A stretch of DNA of 64,000 bases from an uncultured Granulosicoccaceae bacterium (GTDB lineage Bacteria; Pseudomonadota; Gammaproteobacteria; Granulosicoccales; Granulosicoccaceae): NCBI GenBank assembly GCA_938035525.1, contig CALHOI010000036.1:1-64000 (forward strand). Reading direction: 5' to 3'. Both the position numbers and the translations under genes were made by a program. Numbering within the stretch: the first letter of the stretch is position 1; every line of letters starts with the position of its first letter. Below the pieces are notes generated by a model. The model worked only from the letters and a program-made list of their open reading frames with translations. It did not search any database and was not told the origin of the DNA. Of this stretch, positions 9,301 to 19,343 are shown one piece after another.

Positions 9301-9365
9301 TCATATTTGGATAACCTAACCGAGGGAATATTACCGGCCAATCTGCAGAATTGACCTACCACCCG

Positions 9366-9393
9366 CGCCACACTATGGTTAAGCTTTGTGGCG
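9366..9393. terminator. Hairpin between alr and the ferredoxin gene
   Basis: A 7-bp stem CGCCACA (9366-9372) with TGTGGCG (9387-9393) lies between two convergent genes. There is no T-run on either side, so intrinsic termination is uncertain; placement is the main argument. Confidence 0.3.
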
Positions 9394-9443
9394 TGTAATG
9401 CTTGGGTAATCGCCTTCGACTAACTTAGTGGGTACCATGCTGG

Positions 9444-9773
9444 TCAGGCGTCACGCTCAAGTAATTCGAGTTTGTTTGGCTTGTCTTCCCACTCCTTGGC
9501 ATCCGCAGGCGGGTCTTTCTGGATGGTGATAACCGGCCACAGCGCGGATAGCTCGGCGTTGAGGGCCAGAAAGGGTTCGTCTTCTGGTTTCATGTCTTCT
9601 TCGGCGACAATCGCGTTGATGGGACATTCAGGCTCGCAAAGAGAGCAATCAATGCACTCTTCGGGGTCGATAACGAGAAAATTGGGACCTTCGTGAAAGC
9701 AGTCTACTGGGCAGACTTCAACGCAATCAGTGTACTTACACTTGATGCAGTTCTCAGTAACGATGAAGGTCAT
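9444..9773 (-). CDS. fdxA: Seven-iron ferredoxin
   Basis: Small acidic electron carrier with one 3Fe-4S and one 4Fe-4S cluster. The first cysteine set is [17 protein letters not shown] and the second [12 protein letters not shown]; the Azotobacter FdI-type C-terminal extension follows (residues about 60-109). ATG 9773 is chosen over an in-frame TTG six bases earlier because GAGAG stands about eight bases before it and family members start MTF. It lies alone between alr and galU, convergent with alr. Redox partners cannot be read from the context. Confidence 0.93.
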   Translation of the reverse strand: MTFIVTENCIKCKYTDCVEVCPVDCFHEGPNFLVIDPEECIDCSLCEPECPINAIVAEEDMKPEDEPFLALNAELSALWPVITIQKDPPADAKEWEDKPNKLELLERDA

Positions 9774-9916
9774 GGTCAATCTCTCACGGGTTTGGCTTGG
9801 TAGTTGCAGATAGTACCAAAATTGTCTGTAGCTTGGGCATGGAGCTGGCGGATTCCAGTATGGAGTCCTGCTGCCATCAGATGGAAATTTAAGCAGCTAA
9901 ATAAGCTGGAGTAAAA

Positions 9917-10834
9917 ATGAAGCAAATTAAAAAAGCCGTGTTTCCAGTGGCTGGTATGGGAACACGTTTCCTACCCGCAACAAAAGCTAATCCAAAAGAA
10001 ATGCTGCCGGTGGTGGACAAGCCGCTTATTCAATACGCTGCTGAAGAAGCTGTCGCAGCGGGTATTGATACGCTGATATTTGTTACGGGCCGTAACAAAC
10101 GTTCTATAGAGGATCACTTTGACACAGCTTACGAGCTCGAACGTGAGCTTGAATCCAAAGGCAAAGAAAAGATGCTTGCTGTGCTGAGAGACATTTTGCC
10201 ACCGCATGTTAACTGTGTTTTTATTCGTCAATCTGAAGCGCTTGGTTTGGGTCATGCTGTGTTGTGCGCCAAACCTGTTGTTAACAATGAGCCCTTCGCT
10301 GTTATCCTGGCAGATGATCTGATTAACTTCAGTGAACAGTCTTGCTTAAGCCAGATGGTCGATGTGTTTAACTATCAGCACTGTTCGGTGTTGGGTACTG
10401 AGCCTGTGCCTAAAGAAGATGTTAGCTCTTACGGCATTGTGGCTGGCAGTGAAGTGAAGCCGGGTTTAATGGAAGTGTCAGGCATTGTGGAAAAACCACC
10501 AGTGCATGAAGCGCCAAGCAATGTAGCCGTCGTTGGGCGCTATATCTTAACGCCACGTATTTTTCATCTGCTGGAGAACACCAAGCGCGGCGCGGGTAAC
10601 GAAATTCAACTTACCGATGCAATCGCCGAGCTATTATCTGAACAGCGCGTGCTGTCTTATAATTTTGAAGGACGTCGATTCGACTGTGGCAGCAAGTTAG
10701 GCTACTTAAAGGCTCAAGTTGAATTTGCGCTTGAGCACGAAGAAGTCGGAGCAGAGTTCGCTGATTACCTTGATGAATTGCACAAGAATTTAGGCAGTAA
10801 AGTGGTGCCTATGGCGAAAAAAACCGGTAAGTAA
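9917..10834 (+). CDS. galU: UTP-glucose-1-phosphate uridylyltransferase
   Basis: Makes UDP-glucose from UTP and glucose-1-phosphate for surface polysaccharides and sugar interconversion. The nucleotide-binding N-terminus [16 protein letters not shown], with [11 protein letters not shown] just after, is diagnostic. ILADDLI carries the metal-binding aspartate and GIVEKP the sugar-phosphate site. The 305 aa are normal. GGAG lies eight bases before the ATG. It is a single-gene unit closed by a strong terminator at 10877-10907. Confidence 0.96.
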   Translation: MKQIKKAVFPVAGMGTRFLPATKANPKEMLPVVDKPLIQYAAEEAVAAGIDTLIFVTGRNKRSIEDHFDTAYELERELESKGKEKMLAVLRDILPPHVNCVFIRQSEALGLGHAVLCAKPVVNNEPFAVILADDLINFSEQSCLSQMVDVFNYQHCSVLGTEPVPKEDVSSYGIVAGSEVKPGLMEVSGIVEKPPVHEAPSNVAVVGRYILTPRIFHLLENTKRGAGNEIQLTDAIAELLSEQRVLSYNFEGRRFDCGSKLGYLKAQVEFALEHEEVGAEFADYLDELHKNLGSKVVPMAKKTGK

Positions 10835-10876
10835 GCCCGGCTGGTAAACTGTGTGTTAATCGTAAGTGATTGCGGT

Positions 10877-10907
10877 AAAAAAAACCGGCCTCTGAGCCGG
10901 TTTTTTT
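10877..10907 (+). terminator. Strong intrinsic terminator after galU
   Basis: Stem ACCGGC (10884-10889) with GCCGGT (10896-10901), loop 6 nt, flanked by an A-run on the left and seven T on the right (10901-10907). A textbook rho-independent terminator, able to work in both directions. Confidence 0.9.
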
Positions 10908-10936
10908 ATGCGTAACGAAAAGAAAGGAGCGCAAAG

Positions 10937-12145
10937 TTGGACACAAAATTCGAAGCATATTTAAAAGATACGCTCAATGGGATTCACCACGAAGGTCTGT
11001 GGAAGTCGGAACGGCCGTTAACCTCGGCGCAGTCTGGTGTTGTGTCTGTAGCGGCCGAATCTGGTGTTCGTAATGAGGTTATTAATCTGTGCGCCAACAA
11101 CTACCTTGGCTTGGCAAATCACCCCGCACTGATCGATGCCGCTAAATCTGCCATGGATGATTTTGGCTATGGGATGGCCAGCGTCAGATTCATCTGTGGA
11201 ACACACGAATTGCATACCGAGCTTGAACATCAGTTAGCGTCGTTTCTGCAAAAGGACGATGCCATACTCTTTGCAGCTTGTTTCGATGCTAACGGCGGTT
11301 TGTTTGAACCCTTGTTGGGGCCAGAGGATGCAATCATTTCTGATGAATTAAACCATGCCTCAATTATTGATGGCATTCGGCTTTGCAAAGCAAAAAGATA
11401 CCGTTACAAAAATTCGGACATGGAAGATCTTGAATCGCAATTGAAACAGGCCAGACGTGACGGCGCTCGTTTTACCATGATTGCCACCGATGGCGTGTTT
11501 TCCATGGATGGTTATTTGGCTGACCTTGCCACTATCACCGAACTTGCTGAACAGTACGAAGCACTTGTTATGGTCGACGATTGTCATGCAACCGGTTTTA
11601 TGGGACCGCAAGGCAGGGGTACGGCTGCCCACTTTGGTGTTAATGACAAAGTAGACGTGGTGACTGGTACCTTGGGCAAAGCTCTCGGTGGCGCTATAGG
11701 TGGTTACGTGGCGGGTAAGCAGCCCATTATTGATTTACTGCGCCAGCGTGCTCGACCTTATTTGTTTTCCAATGCATTACCACCCAGTGTTTTGGCCGCC
11801 TCCATTGAAGCCCTGCGCTTGGTGCAAGAAGGAGACACGCTTCGCAGTCAGCTTTTTAGTAATGCCGCTTATTGGCGTGATGGGCTCGAAAAACTGGGTT
11901 TTATGCTTAACCCTGGCGAACACCCGATTATTCCAGTGATGTTGGGAGATGCGCAGCTTTCGCAGCAACTGGCCGGCCGGCTTTTTGAAAAAGGTATTTA
12001 TGTCTCAGGGTTTTTCTTTCCGGTTGTACCCAAAGGCACGGCACGCATCAGAACACAAATGAACGCGTCACTGAGCCACGCTGATCTCGATAGAGCACTG
12101 GATGCGTTTGCGCAAGCGGGACGCGAAGTAGGAGTGCTTGCATGA
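10937..12145 (+). CDS. kbl: Glycine C-acetyltransferase (2-amino-3-ketobutyrate CoA ligase)
   Basis: PLP enzyme that splits 2-amino-3-ketobutyrate with CoA into glycine and acetyl-CoA, the second step of threonine catabolism. The alpha-oxoamine synthase fold is shown by [14 protein letters not shown], the [10 protein letters not shown] motif, and the PLP lysine K248 in GTLGKALGG. The 402 aa are close to E. coli Kbl. The start is TTG at 10937, supported by AAAGGAG at 10923-10929; no ATG fits. It overlaps tdh by four bases (ATGA), so the two are translated together and the unstable aminoketone can pass directly. Confidence 0.95.
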   Translation: MDTKFEAYLKDTLNGIHHEGLWKSERPLTSAQSGVVSVAAESGVRNEVINLCANNYLGLANHPALIDAAKSAMDDFGYGMASVRFICGTHELHTELEHQLASFLQKDDAILFAACFDANGGLFEPLLGPEDAIISDELNHASIIDGIRLCKAKRYRYKNSDMEDLESQLKQARRDGARFTMIATDGVFSMDGYLADLATITELAEQYEALVMVDDCHATGFMGPQGRGTAAHFGVNDKVDVVTGTLGKALGGAIGGYVAGKQPIIDLLRQRARPYLFSNALPPSVLAASIEALRLVQEGDTLRSQLFSNAAYWRDGLEKLGFMLNPGEHPIIPVMLGDAQLSQQLAGRLFEKGIYVSGFFFPVVPKGTARIRTQMNASLSHADLDRALDAFAQAGREVGVLA

Positions 12146-13209
12146 GTGGCGACACACAGGCATCAATGAAAGCACTGGTTAAGGCACATGCTAAAGAAAG
12201 CCTGTGGTTACAAGATGTACCAGTACCTGAACCCGGTGACGATGATGTGCTTATCCGTATCAACAAAACAGGTATTTGTGGCACAGATTGTCATATCTGG
12301 AATTGGGATGAGTGGGCCGCTAAAACCGTTCCTGTTCCGTTAATAGTGGGTCATGAGTTTGCCGGAGAAATTGTTGAACTCGGGCGAAACGTTAAAGGCT
12401 TATCAGTCGGGCAACGTGTCAGCGGTGAAGGTCACCTGGTGGGCAATGAGTCCAGACAATCCCGTTCGGGTAAATTTCATCTCGATCCAGAAACACGTGG
12501 CATTGGGGTTAATGAGCCTGGCGCGTTTGCCGAGTATTTAAGGCTCGATGCTTTTAATGTGGTTGCTTTACCAGATGATGTCAGCGACGATATCGGCGCC
12601 ATTCTTGACCCACTGGGAAATGCGGTGCACACGGCATTGAGTTTTGATCTTGTTAGTGAGGATGTGCTGATAACCGGTGCTGGCCCCATTGGCATCATGG
12701 CAGCTGCGGTTGCTCGACACGCAGGCGCGCGACACGTTGTTATTACCGATGTAAATGAGGCCAGGCTGAAACTTGCAGCCCAAGTGGCTGACTTAATCCC
12801 GGTTAATGTGGCTACCGAAGACCTACAAGATGTGATGAACAAACTTGGGTTAAAAGAGGGTTTTGATGTTGGCATGGAGATGTCTGGCAATCAGCAGGCG
12901 CTTGATCAAATGATCGAGGCCATGGTCATGGGTGGCCGCATTGCCATGCTTGGCATACCACCAGGTAAAAGCCCGGTTGACTGGTCGCGCATTGTGATTA
13001 AAGCCAATAATCTTAAAGGTGTATACGGGCGAGAAATATTTGAAACCTGGTACAAGATGATCGCCATGTTGCAAAACGGTCTTGATGTATCGAAGGTCAT
13101 CACGCATCGATACTCTGCCAAGGACTTTGAAATCGGCTTTGCACAAATGCTTGGCGGGTCCAGTGGCAAGGTTGTGCTGGATTGGACGGCGGTTAATTCG
13201 GCCGACTAG
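12142..13209 (+). CDS. tdh: L-threonine 3-dehydrogenase lacking the structural zinc cysteines
   Basis: Zinc-dependent medium-chain dehydrogenase oxidising L-threonine to 2-amino-3-ketobutyrate with NAD, the substrate of the adjacent Kbl. Catalytic zinc ligands C46, H71 and E72 are present (GICGTD, GHEF), as is the Rossmann motif GAGPIG. The lobe that in E. coli Tdh binds a structural zinc through four cysteines is kept in length, but all four positions are changed to G101, S104, S107 and D115, within [15 protein letters not shown]. The structural zinc is therefore probably absent. Start ATG 12142 overlaps the kbl end; Met9 is an alternative. Family assignment is firm because Kbl is beside it. 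Confidence 0.93.
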   Translation: MSGDTQASMKALVKAHAKESLWLQDVPVPEPGDDDVLIRINKTGICGTDCHIWNWDEWAAKTVPVPLIVGHEFAGEIVELGRNVKGLSVGQRVSGEGHLVGNESRQSRSGKFHLDPETRGIGVNEPGAFAEYLRLDAFNVVALPDDVSDDIGAILDPLGNAVHTALSFDLVSEDVLITGAGPIGIMAAAVARHAGARHVVITDVNEARLKLAAQVADLIPVNVATEDLQDVMNKLGLKEGFDVGMEMSGNQQALDQMIEAMVMGGRIAMLGIPPGKSPVDWSRIVIKANNLKGVYGREIFETWYKMIAMLQNGLDVSKVITHRYSAKDFEIGFAQMLGGSSGKVVLDWTAVNSAD

Positions 13210-13243
13210 TTCTTTCGATGAAGCACAATCCTTCCTTTATATA

Positions 13244-13266
13244 ACGGATAGCGATCAGCTATCCGT
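13244..13266. terminator. Hairpin between tdh and convergent gene
   Basis: A perfect 9-bp stem ACGGATAGC (13244-13252) with GCTATCCGT (13258-13266) and a 5-nt loop. It lies between convergent genes and so can serve both; only a weak T stretch follows. Confidence 0.5.
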
Positions 13267-13281
13267 CAGTTTCCCGGTTGT

Positions 13282-15705
13282 TTACGCCCGCAGTTTTTCA
13301 TTTTCTGGGTCAAACAACGGCTCGGCAACCACGGTTGCTTTCACCTCATTACCCAGAACTCTAACGCTAAGCGCGGTGCCAGGCGCTGCTTTGTCTGAAT
13401 TGACATAACCCAGTGCAACACTTTTGTTGAGCCGATAACCAAAGCCGCCACTGGTGCAGTAACCAATAATATTGTCGCCATCCATGATAGTGCTGCCGTA
13501 GATGGCATCGTAATCGGTGTTGCCAAGTTCTAATTGTACAAACGACAAGGCTGTGCCTTTTTGCTGTATCTCAAGCAGTGCTGCTTTACCTGGAAATTCA
13601 GTTTCTTTATCCAGTTTTATGAATCGATCAAGCCCTGCCATAATTGGCGATGTTTCGTGATCGAGTTCGGCTTGCATCGCACGATAGCCTTTTTCCAGTC
13701 GCATACCGTCCATTGCATACTGACCAAAGTCGCGCAAGTCGATACCAACGTTAGAGGCTGATTCGAACAAGGCCTTGTACACGTCCAGCGCTGCGCTGTT
13801 GGTAACGTGTAGCTCCCAACCCAGCTCACCAATGTAGTTAACGCGCAGTGCCATTAGTTTATGTCCAGCCACACTGACTTGTTGCATTGAAAGCCATTTG
13901 AAGTTGGCATTATCCAGTGGCGCATCGCAGATGGGTTGCAAAACATCCCGCGACTTTGGACCTGCCAACACGATGGTACTGTTGTTGTCGGTAATGTCTT
14001 GAACGCTAATTGAGGAGCCCTCTGGTAAGGCTTTTTCCAGCCAATCCAGATCGTGCACTCGTGATGGTGCACCACCGATTAACAAGTAGTGATCGTCGCT
14101 GATACCGGTGATTGTCATCTCACAACCAATGCCACCATTGGGGTAACAGAAATAACTTAGTGAGAGTCTGCCGGGAGAGGGCACACGCCCTGCAATTTGT
14201 GCGTCCAGCCATTGTGCTGCACCAGCGCCTTTGACTTCAAATTTTGCGAATCCGCATAAGTCGAGTACCCCTGCGTGTGTTGCCACATGTAAAGCTTCCC
14301 GTTTGGCGGCTTCAAAAAATCCACCGTGCCCGTAGCTTGGCTCTGCATTAACATTGTCATCTGCCTGTGCAAACCACATGGGACGCTCATAACCACCGCG
14401 TGCACCGTATTGTGCGTTCTTTGCTTTTAAGGTGTCGTGAAGCGGGCTGGTTAATCGTGGGCGACCGCCGGGCCATTCGTCATGTGGGAAGAAGATCGCG
14501 TACTCTTGACCATACAGCTCTTTGGCTCGATCAACCACGTAATCCTGGTCGGCGTAATCACCAAACCGACGTGAGTCCATTGTCCACATGTCCCACTCGG
14601 GGCGTCCATCGATAATCCATTCGGCCATGGTTTTGCCGGCACCGCCGCCTTGGCAAATGCCAAAGCTGAAGCTGTTGCAGTGGTATACGTTTTCAAGTCC
14701 TTTTGCCGGACCAACATTAGGTATGCCGTCTGGCGTATAGGGAATAGGGCCGTTAATAACACGCTGCACCCCAACGCTGCCCAGTATGGGTAAGCGCTCG
14801 CAGGCTTGTTCGATGTACCACTCAAGGCGTTCAAGGTCGTCAGGGTAGAGCTGATACGCAAAGTTTTCCGGCAGTTTGCCATCGGCCCAATGCGGGGTTG
14901 CCTGTTTTTCATATGGCCCTAATATAAGACCGGTTTTTTCCTGCCGTAAGTAGTAAGAGTCGTCGGGGTCGCGAATCAATGGCATCAATGAATCCATTTG
15001 TTCAAGCTCTGGTACCGATTCTGTCACCAGATACTGGTGCTGCATTGAAACAACGGGCAGGTATTGCCCGAATAACTCACTGACCTCACCAGCACGGTAG
15101 CCGGCTGCATTGACAACATGTTCGCAGGTATACGCGTTTTCGGGGGTGGTGACCTTCCAAAGTTTTCCAACTCGCTCAACCGCGGTGACTCGGGTAAAGC
15201 GTTTTATCTCAGCACCCATTTTACGAGACGCCGCTGCCAGAGCTTGCGTCAGTTGGCTGGGATCGATGTCGCCATCATGTGGGTCCCATAAACCGCCAAT
15301 GAGACCCTCTGTGCTCATCAGTGGCAGACGTTCTTGCATTTGCTCAGGACTCAGTAGCTCGTAGCCCAGACCCATTGCGTTGGCCATGTCATGTACGTGC
15401 TGAAATTCCTGCCAGCGCGCCTCTCCCTGAGCCAGGCGAATTGAACCTGTTTGGTGATAGTTAATTGGGTAGGCCGGGTCTTTAGCCAGCTTTGCATATA
15501 ACTCAGTGCTGTAATGCTGGAGCTTGATAATATTTCGGCTGCCTGAAAACGTGGGGATGTTACCTGCAGCATGCCAGGTGGAACCGGACGTGAGTTCGTC
15601 CATTTCCAGTAGCAGTGTGTCGGTCCAGCCACGTAGTGCGAGATGGTACTGGGCACTGCATCCGGCGACACCGCCACCAATAATCAGAACTTTTGCGTCG
15701 GCCAT
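13282..15705 (-). CDS. Dimethylglycine/sarcosine dehydrogenase-like flavoprotein
   Basis: An 807-aa two-part enzyme. The N-half is a DAO-type FAD oxidoreductase: dinucleotide motif G10-G15 and SGSTWHAAG, whose H45 matches the histidine that binds FAD covalently in dimethylglycine dehydrogenase. The C-half (about residues 420-807) is a GcvT-like aminomethyltransferase domain that in relatives hands the released methyl to tetrahydrofolate; GELGWELH and the C-terminal GYCTSGGFGYRLNKSVALGYV are GcvT signatures. It likely removes an N-methyl group from a methylated glycine or related amine (betaine breakdown). The exact substrate cannot be read. No sox or gbc genes are adjacent, so it stands alone, convergent with tdh. 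Confidence 0.85.
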   Translation of the reverse strand: MADAKVLIIGGGVAGCSAQYHLALRGWTDTLLLEMDELTSGSTWHAAGNIPTFSGSRNIIKLQHYSTELYAKLAKDPAYPINYHQTGSIRLAQGEARWQEFQHVHDMANAMGLGYELLSPEQMQERLPLMSTEGLIGGLWDPHDGDIDPSQLTQALAAASRKMGAEIKRFTRVTAVERVGKLWKVTTPENAYTCEHVVNAAGYRAGEVSELFGQYLPVVSMQHQYLVTESVPELEQMDSLMPLIRDPDDSYYLRQEKTGLILGPYEKQATPHWADGKLPENFAYQLYPDDLERLEWYIEQACERLPILGSVGVQRVINGPIPYTPDGIPNVGPAKGLENVYHCNSFSFGICQGGGAGKTMAEWIIDGRPEWDMWTMDSRRFGDYADQDYVVDRAKELYGQEYAIFFPHDEWPGGRPRLTSPLHDTLKAKNAQYGARGGYERPMWFAQADDNVNAEPSYGHGGFFEAAKREALHVATHAGVLDLCGFAKFEVKGAGAAQWLDAQIAGRVPSPGRLSLSYFCYPNGGIGCEMTITGISDDHYLLIGGAPSRVHDLDWLEKALPEGSSISVQDITDNNSTIVLAGPKSRDVLQPICDAPLDNANFKWLSMQQVSVAGHKLMALRVNYIGELGWELHVTNSAALDVYKALFESASNVGIDLRDFGQYAMDGMRLEKGYRAMQAELDHETSPIMAGLDRFIKLDKETEFPGKAALLEIQQKGTALSFVQLELGNTDYDAIYGSTIMDGDNIIGYCTSGGFGYRLNKSVALGYVNSDKAAPGTALSVRVLGNEVKATVVAEPLFDPENEKLRA

Positions 15706-15851
15706 AGGGGGTAGAAATCCAAATAAGGTGAGTTTGAGACTACAATATTATCTCGCGAATCGTAGGTCAGGGGCCAGATAGGCTTAACTTATGGCGACAA
15801 TTCTTTGATTGGCGAAGGCACTTCTCACCTTAAACTGACCATCAGCGCACA

Positions 15852-17039
15852 ATGAATCCAGCAAGCAAAGCAATCAGCGCCATATTCGGGGTGTTCTTTC
15901 TGCAATCGGCCGTGTTGGGCAATTGGATTCCGCGCATACCTGATTTAAAAGTATCACTGGGGCTCAGCGATGCTGCGCTTGGATTGTGCTTGCTGGCTAT
16001 ACCGCTGGGTACTGTCGTTGGCCTGGTGCTGTCGGGCGGGATCATTGAGCGAACCGGTTTAAGGCGTGCCTGCCAGATTTTTTTACCGGCCTGGGCCATC
16101 TCTTTTGTGTTCCCGGCCGTGGCGCAGTCGCCGTTGGGCTTTGCGGTGTTCCTGTTTTTCAGTGGTGCTGTGCTGGGTTTAACCGAGGTGGCCATGAACA
16201 CAGAAGCTGATCGCATTGAGCTTGTGTTTAAAAAGCGCATCATGTCGCGTTGCCATGGTTTTTGGAGCCTTGGTTCAATGGCGGGTGCACTGCTCGGAGG
16301 TGTGATTGCGCAATTGGGAACCACCGTATTAATTCATTTTTGCCTGGTTATGCCACTGATCGCCGTGCTGGGATTCTGGGTTGCATCCAGACTACCGCAA
16401 ACCAAATCAGTGGTTGCGGCCGATGCCCACGGCTCGTCATCGCATTTTAGCCTGCCGTCCAAAGCCATATTACTGCTGTGCGTTATGCCTATGGGCATCA
16501 TGGTAATAGAAGGTGCTTTTATAGATTGGTCCGCTGTGTTTGTGCGTACATTGCTCGATGCATCGCCGTTGGTTATCAGTATTATTTATTCTTTTTTCGC
16601 GGCAGTCATGGCAGCGGTTCGACTCAGCGGGGATGCTATCGGGGAGCGCTTCGCTGCCAAACAGATAGTTCAGGTGTCTGGCGTGGCAGCGTCGCTGGGA
16701 ATTGTTATTTTTGCCAGTGCACCCAATGTAGGTGTTGCCATGCTAGGCGCGGCTTTAAGCGGGATGGGAGTTGCAATCGTGTACCCGCTGGCGATGACGG
16801 CAGCGGCCCGTCGACCTGGCACACCCGCCGATAATGTTGCCGCGATGACCATGGTGTCGTTCACTGCATTTTTGTTGGCACCGCCGCTTATTGGCTTCGT
16901 TTCTGATGTATTCGGTTTACGCATCGCACTGTTAATGCTCGCTCCAATAGCGGCATCGACCGCCTTACTCGCCTCGGAAGCGACGCCACAGAATGCACCG
17001 CTCAACAACGGTGCTGTTGCTAAAAGGGGCGGCAGTTAA
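15852..17039 (+). CDS. MFS transporter
   Basis: A 395-aa major facilitator with about 12 hydrophobic segments. Its N-terminus (FFLQSAVLGNWIPRIPDLK) and a GLSDAALG loop resemble the YbjJ / fucose-permease-like subgroup. GERFAAKQ marks the cytoplasmic loop of the second half. The substrate is unknown. It is divergent from the dehydrogenase gene, with 146 bp between, so joint regulation is possible but unproven. The start ATG 15852 has no clear Shine-Dalgarno. Confidence 0.8.
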   Translation: MNPASKAISAIFGVFFLQSAVLGNWIPRIPDLKVSLGLSDAALGLCLLAIPLGTVVGLVLSGGIIERTGLRRACQIFLPAWAISFVFPAVAQSPLGFAVFLFFSGAVLGLTEVAMNTEADRIELVFKKRIMSRCHGFWSLGSMAGALLGGVIAQLGTTVLIHFCLVMPLIAVLGFWVASRLPQTKSVVAADAHGSSSHFSLPSKAILLLCVMPMGIMVIEGAFIDWSAVFVRTLLDASPLVISIIYSFFAAVMAAVRLSGDAIGERFAAKQIVQVSGVAASLGIVIFASAPNVGVAMLGAALSGMGVAIVYPLAMTAAARRPGTPADNVAAMTMVSFTAFLLAPPLIGFVSDVFGLRIALLMLAPIAASTALLASEATPQNAPLNNGAVAKRGGS

Positions 17040-17072
17040 CTTCAGCTGGCTTTGGCCCGCATGTAATGAGCG

Positions 17073-17726
17073 TCAAATTTCTATTAGGTGATTCGGCAAC
17101 TCATCGGGACGGCCATGTTCGGCCGGAAAGTGTTCGTGGAGCACCTGTTTGCAGTGTTCAACGGTGTTGGAAAATCCGGTAGCGATATTGCCAGAGCGCA
17201 TATGAGAAATAAAATCATTGACGCATTGGTTCCAGACGCGGTTATCAACGACATCAGCTATGCCTTTGTCGACAATGATTTCGACATAGTGCTCGGCAAC
17301 CGATACAAAAATTAGTACACCGGTGTTGCCTTTGGTCAGGTGCAGGTTTTGCAGAAAAAACTGCTCGTGTGCATGCCGGCGAGCACGATGCAATTTGACC
17401 GATTTAGGGATAAGCCAGAAACGTAACGGGGAATAAAAGAACAGGCTTGCCAGCCCTAAAAACACGAGTACTTGAATTGGGTACAGCGCAGACAAGGCCA
17501 ATACCGACTCATCCTGATACGTCCAGCCGCCCGTTGTTAGTGTCAGGTATAAAAAATACCAGCCGGGAATACTCAGTGCTGCCAGGGCAGCCCACAGTAA
17601 GGGTATGTAACGATAGTCATCACTTTGTTGTGCAATGACCGTGACTATTTCCGCGCTGGTGCCAGATTCTGCATCGTGGATTTGTGCGCGCAAAGCCTCT
17701 TTTTGTGTTTCATCTAAAAATGCCAT
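17073..17726 (-). CDS. TPM domain membrane protein
   Basis: A 217-aa protein with a TPM-type domain split around two hydrophobic segments (about residues 38-62 and 80-105). It opens with an amphipathic stretch ending SAEIVTVIAQQSDDYRY; the later part contains NTGVLIFVSVAEHYVEIIVDKGIAD, matching the second half of the TPM fold. ATG 17726 overlaps the stop codon of the preceding TPM gene (TAATG), so translation is coupled. LemA/TPM/TPM operons are common in proteobacteria; the role is unknown but probably concerns the cell envelope. Confidence 0.8.
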   Translation of the reverse strand: MAFLDETQKEALRAQIHDAESGTSAEIVTVIAQQSDDYRYIPLLWAALAALSIPGWYFLYLTLTTGGWTYQDESVLALSALYPIQVLVFLGLASLFFYSPLRFWLIPKSVKLHRARRHAHEQFFLQNLHLTKGNTGVLIFVSVAEHYVEIIVDKGIADVVDNRVWNQCVNDFISHMRSGNIATGFSNTVEHCKQVLHEHFPAEHGRPDELPNHLIEI

Positions 17727-18592
17727 TACCAACTTCCCGATGCGCCACCGCCGCCAAAGCTGCCGCCACCGCCGCTGAAGCCACCACCAAAGCCGCCGCG
17801 ACCCATGCTGCCACCGGCGCCATACATGCCGCCGCCGCGCCCGCCACGGCCGCCCCCGTTTATATTGGGAAAGAAGAAGTAGATGAGTGCGAATACAGCC
17901 AGACCGATGGTTATGCCGATAAAGATATTGCTGCTGAGCACTGTCACGAACAGTCCGGCAAAACTACCCGGAAATGCCGCAGAAGCGGCGCGTTGCAATC
18001 CGCGTCCGCGAAGCAGCGCAGGTACTGCAATCATGCCAATGAAAAATAACGGGATGAAGTCGAATGGCTTATTGTTATGTTGACGTCGTGTTATGGGTTC
18101 GGCTTTGTACTCACCAACAACTGCTTGCAGAATGCCATTAATACCTGACTTTATGCCGCCAGGGTAATCGTCCTCCTTAAATGCGGGTAGCATGTTGCGC
18201 CGGATAATTTGCCCAGCCAGTCCGTCCGGTAACGCGCCCTCCAAACCATATCCCACTTCGATTCTGACTTTACGTTCATTGGGTGCAACCAATAGAATCA
18301 CGCCGTTGTTTTTCTCTTCGGTGCCGATGCCCCATGTGCGGCCCAGGCGCAGGGCATAGTCTGAATCGGCATAGCCTTCGAGTGAATTAACGGTGACAAC
18401 AATGACTTGGTTGGATGTTTGTTCTTCGTGTTCGGCTAGTTGCTGAGTCAGAGACGCTTCATCTTCTGGACTTAACAGATTTGCCTGATCAACAACCCGC
18501 CCATTGAGTGCTGGAAAGTCGGGTGTGGATTGTGCCAGTACCTGTGCGAACATTATGGTACCGACACATAACAATGCGGCCTTTGAAAGCAT
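17726..18592 (-). CDS. TPM domain protein (YgcG family), glycine-rich end
   Basis: A 288-aa exported protein with a signal peptide ending near residue 20 (LAQS). The periplasmic TPM domain spans about 28-155 (GRVVDQANLLSPEDE, NNGVILLVAPNERKVRIEVGYGLEG); two membrane segments lie near 180-245, and a Gly-rich cytoplasmic tail with many GGG runs ends in SGSW. TPM proteins are linked to photosystem II repair in plants and to envelope biology in bacteria, without a settled activity. It follows lemA by 18 bp and is coupled to a second TPM gene. Confidence 0.88.
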   Translation of the reverse strand: MLSKAALLCVGTIMFAQVLAQSTPDFPALNGRVVDQANLLSPEDEASLTQQLAEHEEQTSNQVIVVTVNSLEGYADSDYALRLGRTWGIGTEEKNNGVILLVAPNERKVRIEVGYGLEGALPDGLAGQIIRRNMLPAFKEDDYPGGIKSGINGILQAVVGEYKAEPITRRQHNNKPFDFIPLFFIGMIAVPALLRGRGLQRAASAAFPGSFAGLFVTVLSSNIFIGITIGLAVFALIYFFFPNINGGGRGGRGGGMYGAGGSMGRGGFGGGFSGGGGSFGGGGASGSW

Positions 18593-18610
18593 GACTGGTT
18601 ATCGGGTGAT

Positions 18611-19255
18611 TTAGTTGGTGTTGAAATCAACTGTTGGGGTTTGGGTTTCGCTTGCCGATACAGCAAACGTTTCTTTGGCCGTGTTTTCTGAGTACATGAA
18701 CTTTCTCCACCAGCGGCCAGGAATGGTACGCAGTTCGGTATTGTATTGCTGGACTGCTGTTATGTAGTCGCCTCTGGCAACCGCAATGCGATTTTCCGTG
18801 CCTTCTAGCTGATTTTGCAAGGCAAGAAAGTTTTCGTTTGATTTTAAATCAGGGTAGCGCTCCGCGACCAGCATAAGCTTGGACAAGGCTCCGCCCAAGC
18901 CGGCCTGATTTTGTTGAAACAACTCGAAAGCCGCAGGATCGGAAAGCATCTCTGGTGAGACGTTCATTTGAGATACTTTTGCGCGGGCTTCAGTGACCTC
19001 AATGAAGACGTCTTTTTCCTGTGCGGCAAAACCTTTTACGGTTTCGATTAAATTAGGCACCAGATCGGCACGCCGTTTGTACTGGTTTTGTACTTCACTC
19101 CAGGCACCGTCGACGGCTTCGTCGTAGGTTGGGATATTGTTGATACCACAACCACCAAGGAACAAGAGCGATACCAGAGATACCAGCAGGGTGGTGAATT
19201 TTGTAGTCAGTTTCGTAGTCACTTTCGTAGTCGTTGTTGCAACCATAGCGCTCAT
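18611..19255 (-). CDS. LemA family lipoprotein
   Basis: A 214-aa coiled-coil LemA protein. Start ATG 19255 is chosen because GGAGA stands about eight bases before it; an in-frame ATG earlier lacks this. The signal sequence ends in a lipobox LFLGGC, so the protein is probably lipid-anchored. NQYKRRADLVPNLIETVKG and ENRIAVARGDYITAVQQYN are LemA hallmarks. The stretch before the membrane segment consists of Thr-Thr-Lys repeats made by a 12-bp DNA repeat (19199-19234), an unusual n-region. First gene of the lemA-TPM-TPM operon. Confidence 0.9.
   Translation of the reverse strand: MSAMVATTTTKVTTKLTTKFTTLLVSLVSLLFLGGCGINNIPTYDEAVDGAWSEVQNQYKRRADLVPNLIETVKGFAAQEKDVFIEVTEARAKVSQMNVSPEMLSDPAAFELFQQNQAGLGGALSKLMLVAERYPDLKSNENFLALQNQLEGTENRIAVARGDYITAVQQYNTELRTIPGRWWRKFMYSENTAKETFAVSASETQTPTVDFNTN
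19199..19234 (-). repeat. 12-bp tandem repeat in the lemA signal sequence
   Basis: Three consecutive 12-bp units (19199-19210, 19211-19222, 19223-19234) with core TTTCGTAGTCA on the plus strand. They encode repeated (V/L/F)-T-T-K in the signal-peptide n-region of the LemA protein. Confidence 0.85.
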
Positions 19256-19343
19256 GATGGAAGTCTCCAAATGCATAAAGTCATGATAACAGGAAGCGTA
19301 ATCTCATTGAGACTTGAGTGTCTCATGCGTGTAACAATACCGT

